Assembly: GCF_964340395.1 (NCBI RefSeq)
Contig: NC_135561.1
Location: forward strand, 6,044,018-6,108,017
Source: Glandiceps talaboti
Lineage: Eukaryota; Hemichordata; Enteropneusta; Spengelidae
Direction: 5' to 3'
Length of the DNA: 64,000 nucleotides
Under the pieces are notes generated by a model. That model was not told where the DNA came from. It saw only the letters and a list, made by a program, of their open reading frames with translations, and ran no database searches. The stretch's first letter is position 1. Every line of letters starts with the position of its first letter. Below, piece by piece: positions 41,511 to 52,500 of the stretch. Made by a program: the position numbers and the translations under genes.

Positions 41511-41548
<38 letters not shown>
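41511..41548. repeat. (CA)n microsatellite
   Basis: About 18 CA units, 25 bases after the donor of the broken transporter exon. Confidence 0.95.
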
Positions 41549-41554
<6 letters not shown>

Positions 41555-41878
41555 ATATCTAATTCGGAGTAAGTATAATATAGAAGGCAACAGAAAAATC
41601 ATTTATGAAACCCATTCACTGTGAAAAGAACATCAACTTTCTTATTAATATCAACTTTCTTATTTGAAATTATCTGATTGCGTCTATCACTGTTGCGTTC
41701 CGGGGTGGCTTTATAACGTTTCAGTGTCTAAGTATGGTAGTTGTGGGTAGATCGACAGAACGTAACGTAAGCGATTTTCCACTCTAACTGTCTTTCTAGG
41801 GTACCAGGATCTACGAGCTTGTCTAAGTTAGGAATTAGCCACACAGGTATCGTCACATACACGTACGCTCTTACACTC

Positions 41879-42120
<242 letters not shown>

Positions 42121-42941
42121 CACACACTAACAGTTGCGTTGTAATCAAAATCTAAAAGCAAAGATTATTTCTCCATGTCCCTCACATATAAGTTCTAGTT
42201 GTCACCTTGAAATTATGGTGATGTCATTTTTGTAAACATAGTTTGCTATAAATAAATGACCTCTCACCTAGATTCATTGTTCTAGAAGACATGGTGAACT
42301 TTCCACCAGAATATTTAAGATTGAGGTTCAAGATCATGCCATATGTAAATTGTTCACGTGCAAGACAAGTGTTGAGCACGCATTGAAAAATTAAGTATTA
42401 ATTTGAATTCGGTAATCAACAAGTTGTCTTGCTTACAAGAACTAATATATGTTGTTTTATCAAAACATTTGTTAGCTACTAGAGGTAAATGTAAATAGTA
42501 CAGGATTAGTAGATAAATCAACATATGTGTAGATTACGCCGTTGTTAGCTCCTGTCTGTGAGTAAGTAGTATTAATGTGAATTTTACGTTAATTTAGGTA
42601 AAATATGCCAAAATTCCAAATATGACATTTCTGGATCGTAACAGGACCATGATAAAAGTGAATCCAGCTCCATTTCGTATTACATTGTGGTACCGGTCTC
42701 GGAGTACAATCAACTTTCAAAAATTGTTATTATCCTGACATGACGTGACATGTTTTGTCGTTTATCGATAAACCCAATGATTTGTTAACTGACTGGGGTT
42801 GGTTTGTATGACGTTGATTTATCTGCACATTATTTGCACTTCTCTTGTTTATTCTCATGGTACAGTGAGACTTTGTTGCCTTCTTCTAACTTTAAGGCCT
42901 CTCGAGGACGCGTATCCCATAATAATGGTATTGACAGCAGT

Positions 42942-43240
42942 TTAGGGGAGAACCATTTGATTTCTGTGGGTGGGGGGGGGAGTGAGTATGGCAGCAAATT
43001 TGTTTCCCATCGCTCTGTGACACAACTTTTTTATTTATTGTCTGTCCTGCATCAAATTATTTTATCCAGTAATGCAAATGTTTTTCTCGCAACAATTTTT
43101 TTTTACTTCTGTCTAATGGAACAATTATTTTTTCTCAAGCCATTATGGGATCAAATTATTTCTTTTTCTCCTTCACCTACCGACGATTTTCCCCCCAAAA
43201 TACCCCCCCCCCTCCAGAAATCAAGTGGTTCTCCCCTTAG
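42942..43240. mobile_element. MITE with about 30-bp inverted ends, upstream of P450 A
   Basis: The left end TAGGGGAGAACCATTTGATT and the reverse complement of the right end, AAGGGGAGAACCACTTGATT, are near-identical and are followed by G/C runs. It is non-coding, about 300 bp, and ends roughly 150 bases before the P450 start codon. The copy in unit B (51483-52353) carries a nested insertion. Confidence 0.65.
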
Positions 43241-43387
43241 CCATGACGTGTAACAACAGTGTGTCTCACCTACAGGCAAAAGCTAGGTAAAGTTAAAGGT
43301 GAATTTTAATGGGCATAAGTCGTATGACCGAAACATTTTGATTTCATTAAGTGTCACAGTTTAGCCTTCAGTGTATTGTCAAGGTCC

Positions 43388-44654
43388 ATGAACATGGCTG
43401 CAATTTTACTAGCAACAATCATGCTTGTTATAGTATTTCTCATTTCGCGATGGCGTAGACCAAACCTGCCCCCAGGACCAACTGGATGGCCTATCCTTGG
43501 TTCACTTCCATTCCTTGCTGGCAAACAGATGGATATTACTCTGACTGAGCTTGGTAGGAAGTATGGCGATGTCTACAGTATTATGTTCGGAAGCTATCTG
43601 GTAGTTGTCCTAAATAGTTATGATGTCATCAAGGAAGCTCTGGTCAAACGAGCTGACTACTTCAATGGCCGACCTACGAACATCAAGCGAATATTTCGTT
43701 TGGACAAAGGTAAACATAGTGTCACATGATGGTTTTTTGCGCTGCGAAGGGGGCTTGGAAAATTCTGATGGTCTGAGGGGAGGGGGTACGAAATATTTTG
43801 CTCATGGTTTGAACCATCTGATTAAATTCTGGTGTGGTGAAAGAGGCTAGAAGTCTTTATTTACCTCTATTTCCATCGTTTTGTGTTGTTTGTTTTTGTT
43901 CAGGGACAGGGTGATCGCCGCCGTGAGGTATAGATAATTTATATAACGCCCCCACTGTGTGTGTGTGTGTGTGTGTGTTAGGGAGGGGGGTTACAATGTG
44001 GATGTAAATTCCAAACATGTTTGCATTGACAGAAAGCTTGGTGTATTGAAGACCATAATATTAAAGTATTCGAAGGCATGGGAATTAATTGACTGTATGA
44101 TTTGGAATCTTATGCCTGTAAAATGGCCTCCTACATGTCATTATTTAAAAAAATATTGTGCTCACCAGTCATCACGGTGGCCGGGCGTTTCTGTTGCTGA
44201 TCAAATAAATATTGGGTGACACTAAAACGAATGACAACCCGAATGACAGAACTAATTAATTGCAGAAAGGGGTATCATTCCACTGTTTACATACTGGAAA
44301 TGCTGTCATTCCAGTTTCAAAGTATTGAAAATGCTGTCATTCCACTTAATTTATAGAGTGGTGGCTGTCATTCCACTGGATGTACAGTGCAGAGGGTGTC
44401 ATTGGACTAACTGAATGTAGAAAGGGGTGTCATTCCACTGTTTACGTACTAGAAATGCTGTCATTCGTTTCAGGGTCACCCATAAATATTGGACTGAAAA
44501 GCACCTCTGGACAATTATCTCAAATATAGGTTTGAGCCAAACGTGAGATTTCTCCTTGTGAGCTCGACTTGAACCAAACGTGAAATTTCTCCTACTGTGA
44601 CCATCAAATAGATGAGACATTCTTGCCAAAGATTGGTTATTTATCAATTATATG

Positions 44655-44685
<31 letters not shown>

Positions 44686-44703
44686 TGTATGTATGTATGT
44701 ATG

Positions 44704-44737
<34 letters not shown>

Positions 44738-47700
44738 TGTATGTATGTATGTATATCGTTGTCAATAACTCTTTAAATGAAACGAAAACATGTTGACAAC
44801 CTACACATATACAATGAATTAATAGTCAAGAATTAATAGTCAAGACATAACCTTTTTTTCAGGTGTGGTTAGAGCATACAACGCTTCATGGAAAGAACAT
44901 AGACGTTTTGCTTTATCCACGCTTCGGGATTTTGGCATGGGTAAGGCAGTACTGGAAGACAAGATTATGGATGAAGCTAACCAATTAATGACTATTTTTG
45001 ATGACCATAAAGGAAATGCAATGGATCCATCGCTCGGTCTAAATCTTGCAACGACCAATGTCATTTGTTCAATTTCATTTGGAAAGCGTTACACCTACGA
45101 CGACCCGTCATTCGTAAAATTGAACCAGATTGTTAAGAATTCAGTAGCTCAAACGGGAAATACAGCAGTCGCAGCATTTCTACCATTTCTTCGATTCATA
45201 CCAGGCGTTAATAAAACTCATACATTCATGTCCGATGCACGGCAACGTCTCCAGGATTTCATAGGTTCTCTTATAACGGACCATTGGAAAACGTTTCGCT
45301 CCAAATCTAAACCAAGAGACCTGATGGATTCATATCTGAAGTAGGTCATATTTAAATAATATGTCGATGAACACATAAACACTAGATGCATTCTGCCATA
45401 TGTACTACACCATTTGTTTGTAAATCAACAAAACGTCGACTGATATTGTTAAATAGATGATATTTCACTTTATTCGAGACCACTGTAGTAATATAGTAAT
45501 CTAGATTACCCAGACTCTCACCGCTGGGGCTCTACTACGAGACTCTCGTCTTGGTAGTCTCTTAGTAGAACCCCAAGTGGTGAGAGTCTGGGTAACCGAG
45601 ACTTTAAATATAGTGGTCTGAAATTGTATATAAGAATCGGCGAAATGAACACCAGCCTGTAAGCACACATTGGCCAATACTAAATCGATACTAGCTGTTG
45701 TGCTCATAGTATTCACTCAAATCCATTTTGATTGCTAACATATGCCTTCTATTTAATTGTAAATGTTACAAAAAACATTGATTCCTTTTGGTGCGGTCCA
45801 ATTTTAGGGCACAGTTGATGCAGATATTGATGTTCTCGTGTCATGAGAAGTGCAAGTAGCTGTACTAAATCAATCCCTCTCAACCTTAAAGAATTCAAAA
45901 TTAGTCATCTACACCCCTGGAAAAGTGAACATAACCCTTTAGGGACTCATCATATTCTCCGACAAGATGGGGATATTTCTATCGGACAGACAAAAAAGTC
46001 TCTCACTCCTTCTCTCTGTAAAAACCAAAATAGGCTGACTCCCTATCACTTATTTCTAACACTCAAGTCAGGCAATTCCATTGTGACCCAGAGAGTTTGA
46101 CTATGTCTCACCTATTAAATACTCTACGGGACAGCACCAGTTTGCGATTAATAGCATCTTGATAGTAAAGCTAGGGGAAAGAGTTTGAAATGAAATGTAT
46201 TATATGTTTCCACCTCTCATTGGGTGTAGGACGGGTCTCTTATAGAAGTTCTGTCGTTTTCAGGTACTTAAAGATAATTTTTAGGCTATCCAGATCGTTT
46301 TAGGCAATAATTCCCGGCCTTACAAGACAACATTATCCTATATCAGACACCACTACTTATATATAGGGTTCAGTGTTCTGTAAAAAATAAATGACATAAT
46401 TTTAGTATAAGGTCAGCACATCTGATGGCTGTGCTATTGGTACATGATGAACCCTTCTTCCAATTCTAAACCCTACCACCACCACCACAAATCCACCGAC
46501 CTGTCTAGGCCTAGGAATATGGCCAGTCCTTTAGCATGTTTAGCGTATTTCAGAGTCTTGTTTTGTATTCATTCCGAACTCAGTGCATAAATAATTTACC
46601 TAGCATATTCTTGGCTAAATCACCCAGCCTTCTTTAGCTGCGATTGTCTACGTGTAAATGACACAGACTTGTCACATAACAAACTCATAGAGCTCTTTTT
46701 TCAAATTCTTTAAAAGGGAAATGACGTCACGAAAACAAAATGGCGTCGAAACAACCATGGATGAAGAAACCTTGATTATTCTCATTTCTGAATTGTTTGG
46801 TGCCGGTTCAGACACAACTGCTTCTACTCTGAGTTGGGCAATTCTTTACATGGCTATGAATCTTGAAATTCAACAAAACGTACAAAGGGAAATCGATGGA
46901 GTTCTTGGACGTGAAACTTCTCCAAGTATGACTGACAGAAAGCGACTACCATACACCGAAGCCACCATCTATGAAGTTCAACGTTTAAGCGCTGTTATAC
47001 CACTCTCCGTACCACATTCCACGACAGCCGATGTCACTCTGCGTGGTTACCTCATTCCAAAGGATACATACATCATACCAAATCTGTGGGCAGTCCTAAA
47101 CGATCCTACACTTTGGCCAGATCCAGAAGTATTTCAGCCTGAGAGGTTTATTGGAGATGATGGTAATGTTATGGAGAAAGAAGAGTTTATACCATTTAGC
47201 ATGGGTAAGTTTCAGTTTGATTTAGAATTGTCCCTCACTACTCTATTTACCATGATAAGTGTCCCAAAGGCAATATTACACCAAAAATATAGCCTGCTGT
47301 TTACTGTGCTGTTGTGAGACATCATTGGCTGTTACACTGCCTTGCCTAAGTATCCAACGGTAATCAAGACTGGTGTTGGATACGAGGGCCTGCTAGGAGG
47401 GACGACAGCTAACGGTTACATGTAATAACGATGTGAATCAATACACACATATTTTTTTCCCAGAAGTCGAAAATTAAATAAAATTGTAATATCAAGAGAG
47501 GAAAAGGAATTAGTTAAGTAAATACATGTAACAAAACAGTACAGTAAACAGACTGCAAATGATATAGAGGAGACAGGTGAATGGGTCTTTGTGTATTCCC
47601 CTTCTCTTTCTTAAGTTATAATTTATGAAACGTTAATTGTTTAGACAAATACGGATGTCATTAAACAATCCCCCCTACATGTCCCTCCAGGTTTTCCCAC

Positions 47701-47844
47701 TTCTAACATAAAAACGCCCGGATGTACACAAACACAGAGTCACGTGGAAAACAAGAAAAAGGGTAATACATGCAATAACATTTTACATGCACATATTAAA
47801 TGACCATCTCCATATATGTATATGTTGGTTTGGAACAATGTAGT

Positions 47845-47902
<58 letters not shown>

Positions 47903-48202
47903 ATCAAGTGTACTTTTTAAACGATTTTGATAGGTTTTGAAAACACATTTGAGTTTATATGCAGATAAAATAGAAAACAAACTACCTATTTTAGCTTATG
48001 ACATTTGTATTTTTATATACTAGGTCCCAGGATATGCCTAGGATTACAGATGGCTAAGATGGAGTTGTTTCTGTTCTTTACTACCTTGATGCAGCATTAT
48101 ACATTCAAATTGCCCAATGGTACGCCACCGCCGACAACAGAACGAGTGAATGGACTAATCTGTTCGCCTAAACCTTACAACGTATGCATTCTGAAGCGTT
48201 GA
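43388..48202 (+). CDS. Clan 2 (CYP2-like) cytochrome P450, copy A (488 aa)
   Basis: Exons: 43388-43709, 44863-45340, 46717-47204 and 48024-48202, with phases 1,2,1. The N-terminal signal anchor (ILLATIMLVIVFLIS) is followed by the proline-rich hinge RRPNLPPGPTGWPILG, so the enzyme should sit in the ER membrane. The C-helix is WKEHRRFAL. Exon 2 to 3 joins as SYLK/EM. The I-helix is LFGAGSDTTAST (oxygen-activation threonine pair). The K-helix ExxR is EVQR, the PERF motif is FQPERF, and the heme loop FSMGPRICLG is formed across the last intron, with cysteine as the heme ligand. Length is normal for the family and the frame is open throughout. A monooxygenase using a P450 reductase; the substrate is not predictable. 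It is nearly identical to copy B. The ATG at 43388 is preferred; a second ATG lies two codons on. Confidence 0.95.
43957..43978. repeat. (GT)n microsatellite
   Basis: Eleven GT units in intron 1 of P450 A, within a stretch (about 43800-44260) that copy B lacks. Confidence 0.85.
44260..44480. repeat. 'GTCATTCCACT' minisatellite, short form
   Basis: About one and a half units of a roughly 150-bp repeat built from 'GCTGTCATTCCA' blocks ('CAGTTTCAAAG', 'TAGAGTGGTGGCTGTC', 'CTGAATGTAGAAAGG'), in intron 1 of P450 A. Copy B has about three units (52925-53425). Confidence 0.75.
44656..44756. repeat. (TATG)n microsatellite
   Basis: About 25 tetranucleotide units in intron 1 of P450 A. In copy B the matching place is short and carries an insertion (53635-53810). 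Confidence 0.95.
45474..45624. mobile_element. Foldback MITE in intron 2 of P450 A
   Basis: Ends GAGACCACTGTAGT / ATATAGTGGTCTGA, with long inner arms ACCCAGACTCTCACCGCTGG and CCAAGTGGTGAGAGTCTGGG. The whole 150 bp can fold into one hairpin. It is present in both P450 units, so it predates the duplication. Confidence 0.65.
47847..47900. repeat. (CAGA)n microsatellite
   Basis: About 12 CAGA units in the last intron of P450 A. It is longer in copy B (57648-57722). Confidence 0.95.
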
Positions 48203-48321
48203 AGAACATGAGAAGTGTTCAAGAATGATGGAGATAATTTTGCTGAAATACTCCTTTATTTCACGTTTATTAAGTACACGGCGAAGAGCGGGGGGAGGGG
48301 GGGGGGGAGGGGACTATAGGA

Positions 48322-49537
48322 ATGACCCATGTCTGTCCGTATATCCCTGGTCAACTATATCAGTTTAATATAGGGCAAGATGTTCTGAATTATGTTGATA
48401 ATTACAAATACCTTGGTATTGTTTTGAATGAACATTTAGATTTTTCTGTTACGTCTGCAACTCTCACTCAGTCAGCCAGTAGAGCCCTGGGAGCTGTTAA
48501 TAGTAAGTTTAAAATATTGAAAAATATGGGTTTTTTTTTACCTACACGAAACTTTACGACTCGTGTGTGGCACATATTCTTGACTATTGTTCTGGAGTAT
48601 GGGGTTTTAGTAAACATGAAAAATGTGATATGGTGCAGAACAGGGCCGTTCGGTTTTATCTTGGGGTTCATAGATTTACGCCTATACATGCTGTTACTGG
48701 GGATACTGGCTGGAAATCTTGCAGAATTCGCAGACATATTGCTATGGTCGGATATTGGAACCGTCTAATCCAATTGAACGAGAACAGACTAACTAAGATA
48801 ATATTTCTTTGGGACTTTTCACTTAATTACTGTAATTGGTCTTCGGAAATTTGTAAACTTCTTGATGAGTTGAATTTAAATGCATATTTTGATGTTCTTT
48901 TTCCTCTTGATTTATCCTTAGTAGAACAACATTTACGTCATCAGCATCAATTAGTTTGGGTCAGAAATATCAGCGAAAAAGTTAAGCTTCGTCAAGTGTC
49001 ATTTTCAAAGATAATTATATGACTGAACCATACGTTTCTATGGGTCTTTCACGAAGTCAGCGATCTTTTATGGCAAAGTTTCGATCAGGGGTTTTACCAA
49101 TACGTTTAGAAACTGGGAAATATAGAAACGAACCAGTGGGAGATAGACTTTGTGTATTTTGTAACCAAAACGCTATAGAAAATGAGATTCACTTTATTGC
49201 AGTCTTTATGATGGAATACGTAATACTTATATTAACACGGAAAATAACACCGAATACATCACACTGTCAGACAATGAGAAATTAAAGTACTTGGTGTCAA
49301 ATCAGGTTAGGAATATAGCAAAATTCCGCCTTTTTAAGACGGAATGAAATGTTGTATGTTAGTTAAAGAAAGAAAAAATTCTCACACTGTATGTACTTCC
49401 TTTTTTTTTGCTATAACCTCTCTATATTGTGAATGTATCTTTTTTTGTTCAAGGTGACTTATAATCCCGATGGGCTGGGAGGAATTTTATTACCTCATGT
49501 CACTATAATAAAATTACTTACTTACTTACTTACTATA
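48322..49537 (+). mobile_element. 5'-truncated LINE, copy A (reverse transcriptase C-terminal part)
   Basis: The translated pieces contain NYVDNYKYLGIVLNEHLDFS, ILDYCSGVWGF, VQNRAVRFYLGVHRFTPIHA and GDRLCVFCNQNAIENEIHF. These are typical of the thumb and C-terminal region of non-LTR retrotransposon polymerases, including a CxxC...H finger. The reading frame is broken at least twice (a run of T near 48531 and near 49020). The element ends 'AATAAAATTACTTACTTACT', a (TTAC)n-type tail. It lacks the endonuclease and polymerase core and is dead. It lies about 120 bases past the P450 stop in both units, so it inserted before the duplication. Confidence 0.8.
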
Positions 49538-49965
49538 TCTCTGAAAGCTGGATGAGTCATGTTCAACCAAACATGGCACAAATGTTAAACACTATAGGGT
49601 GCATATGCACATCAGTTAATTTTGCGACTTTGACGTTTTTATCATAACATACACATTCTGTCATATCGCCAAAGTTTACTAAACATTCACCAGTCAAGTG
49701 TCCACGGACATTATAATAGTAAGAATGAAGTTTTGACCTTGACTGACATTTTCATTATCAAATTGCCGAAATTCATCCTACCATAATTCATAAAATTGAA
49801 TACATTCCTGTGTCTACACTCATATTACCAAAGTTTTCTATTCAAACCTCGACCACTGACCTTGACCTCTATCATGAAGATCAAATAACAAATCGCTCCA
49901 AAACTTATGAAGTTTTGTATCTAGGCACACAAATTAAGCATCTGCACCAATGTGATCGAACTATG

Positions 49966-50636
49966 CTATTATTATTACTCCGTAATGGTAATGCGTTTCA
50001 TGACCCATGACGTGCATGACCTTGGAAGACGTTCCGATGTTTACATTATTACTTTTAATGACTTTTAAACAGTAATCCCGAAGGAGTTCTGAGTTCTAGA
50101 AATGTTTACATGTTATCTGGTGGATTATTTTGACAAGTTCACACTGAAGAAAAATGTTTCATAGAAGTAATGATTTATATAAATGAAAAATCTTCTAGCA
50201 CACTGATGACAATCACGTAAGTGTTTCAAAAAGTTACATACTAAAGTTCAAATTGGATAACTTGAAAAAATTGTTAGCGATGTCAATGCCACTTTGATTA
50301 ATAGGACGAATGTATTAGTACTCCTGATAAAATCACACAATAGTTCATGGCTACAGATATTCACCCATCAGGATGATAAGTAATTATCTTCTTACAAAGT
50401 TGTTCTACGGACTTGTCAACCTTGCTAAAATGAAGGAAAGAGACCTGTAACAAGGATTTAATAAAGAGAAGAGAAAGGAAAATGTAGAGAGACAGACAGG
50501 ACAGAAAGGACAGAGAACAGAACTGAAAAAATACAGATTTTTTTTCTTGCCCCCCCCCCTTTTTTATTTCGCCCGCCCGCCCCGCCTGACTATTCCACTG
50601 GAGATGAGATGAGAAACAAAAAAAAGGTCACCCTAA
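49966..50636. other. Unique spacer between the two P450 units
   Basis: About 670 bases with no coding sequence seen. A C-rich run lies near 50550-50590 ('CCCCCCCCC', 'GCCCGCCCGCCCC'). Confidence 0.6.
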
Positions 50637-51482
50637 TCAAAATCTAAGAGTAAAGTTTATTTCTCCATGTCCCTCACATATAAGTTCTAGTTGTCACCTT
50701 GGAATTATGGTGATGTCATTATTGTAAACATAGTTTGCTATAAATAAATGATCTCTCACCCAGCTTCATTGTTCTACAAGACATGGTGAACTTTCCACTA
50801 GAATATTTAAGATTGAGATTCAAAATCATGCCATATGTAAATTAAGAAAATTGAAAAATTAAGTATTAATTTGAATTCGGTAATCAACAAGTTATCTTGT
50901 TTACAAGTACTAATCTATGTTGTTTAATCAAAACACTTGACATTTGTTAGCTACTAGAGATAAATGCAATTAGTACAGGATTAGTAGATAAATCAACATA
51001 TTATTTGATCTTGCTGTTGTTAGCTCCCGTTTGTGAGTAAGTAGTACAAATGTGAATTTTACGTTAATTTAGGTAAAACATGCCAAAATTCCAAATATGA
51101 TATTTCTGGATCGTAACAGGACCATGATAAAAGTGAATCCAGCTCCATTTCGTATTGCCATTGTGGTACCGGTCTCGGAGTACAATCAACTTTCACAAAT
51201 TGCGGTCACATAGAAAATAAATCTTTTTATCCTGACATGTGGATGCAATTAATTTTTTGTCGTTTATCGATAAACCCAATGATTTGTTAACTGACTGACT
51301 GAGCAGTATCTGCCAGCTTATGATGTAATGACTGGGGTTGGTTTGTATGACGTTGATTTATCTGCACATTATTTGCACGTCTCTTGTTTATTCTCATGGT
51401 ACAGTGAGACCTTGTTGCCTTGATCTTTTAACTTTAAGACCTCTCGAGGACGCATATCCCATAATAATCGTATTGTCAGTAG

Positions 51483-52353
51483 TTTAGGGGAGAACCATTT
51501 GATTTCTGTGGGTGGGGGAGGAAGTGGGTATGGCAGCAAATATTTTCCCCATCCAGGCTCTGTGACACAAGTTTTTAGTCCCCGCCGGACGAAGTCCGGA
51601 CGGGGACTTATGGGTTGGGTTCTGTCTGTCCGTGCGTCCATGCATCCGTCCGTCCGTCCGTCCGTCTGTCCACAGCCATTTCTTGGAGAGGCCTGTACCG
51701 ATTTTTTTCAAACTTGGTATAGGGGCAACATACTATGGCATACATATGCACGTCAATTTGTTTTATGATATGATCCAATATGGCCGCCTAGCAGCCATTT
51801 TGTTTGCGAATTTTCCCTGTCCCAAGCCATAACTCAGACATGCGTGAACAGATCTCATTCAAAGTTGCTATTATTACAGTGTTATATGACATACATGTGC
51901 ATATTCATTGTTGTCATGATACGATCCGATATGGCTGCGTGGCAGCCATTTTGTTTGCGAATTTTCCATGTTCAAAGCCATAACTCAGACATGCTTGAAT
52001 AGAGTAATGATATAAAAAACAACCATATGAGGCCAAACAACATTAACCAGGTTTGAAAATGACAACATAAACTGCCAGTTCCGTAAAACCCAATCATAGT
52101 GGGAACTATGTCATTTTCAATGACTTGTTTATCTATTGTCTGTCCTGCATCAAATTATTTTTTCCAGTAATGCAATTTTGTTTCTCAGTTACCAATTTTG
52201 AAGCACATCAATTATATTTTTACTTCTGTCTAATGGAACAATTATTTTTTCTCAAGCCATTTTGGGATCAAATTATTTTTTTTCTCCTTCACCTACCGAC
52301 AATTTTCCACCAAAATAACTCCCCCTCCAGAAATCAAGTGGTTCTCCCCTTAG
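51483..52353. mobile_element. MITE upstream of P450 B, split by a nested element
   Basis: The same TAGGGGAGAACCATTTGATT-ended element as 42942-43240, enlarged by the insert at 51577-52127. Confidence 0.65.
51577..52127 (-). mobile_element. Hairpin-ended element with tandem 152-bp units (Helentron/HINE or 'pearl'-like)
   Basis: Unit A lacks it ('CACAACTTTTTTATTTATTG' near 43021), which defines the ends. It begins with a terminal hairpin AGTCCCCGCCGGAC / GTCCGGACGGGGACT (51577-51608), then a GTCC/GTCT microsatellite. Two units of about 152 bp follow ('GATCCAATATGGCCGCC', 'AGCAGCCATTTTGTTTGCGA', 'GCCATAACTCAGACATGC'). Near the other end is CATAGT/ACTATG. There is no coding frame. The architecture matches 11611-12970 although the sequence differs, and here the hairpin is on the left, hence the minus orientation. 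Insertion within a T run fits a rolling-circle type. Confidence 0.6.
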
Positions 52354-52500
52354 CCATGACGTGTAACAACAGTGTGTCTCACCTACAGACAAAAGCTAGG
52401 TAAAGCTAAAGGTGAATTTTAATGGACATAAGTCGTATGACCGAAACATTTTGATTTCATTAAGTGTCACAGTTTAGCCTTCAGTGTATTGTCAAGGTCC

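Larger units (their letters stand above)
42143..49965. repeat. Tandem segmental duplication, unit A (P450 plus LINE)
   Basis: Aligns by eye with 50637-59722, from 'AATCAAAATCTAA' upstream of the P450 to 'CACCAATGTGATCGAA' after the LINE. All four coding exons, both elements and most introns are shared. About 670 bases of unique sequence separate the units. Confidence 0.9.

Noticed and set aside
45501-45716. Minus-strand frames inside the P450 introns, shared by both copies
   Set aside because: They run through a foldback MITE and are shared only because the whole unit duplicated.
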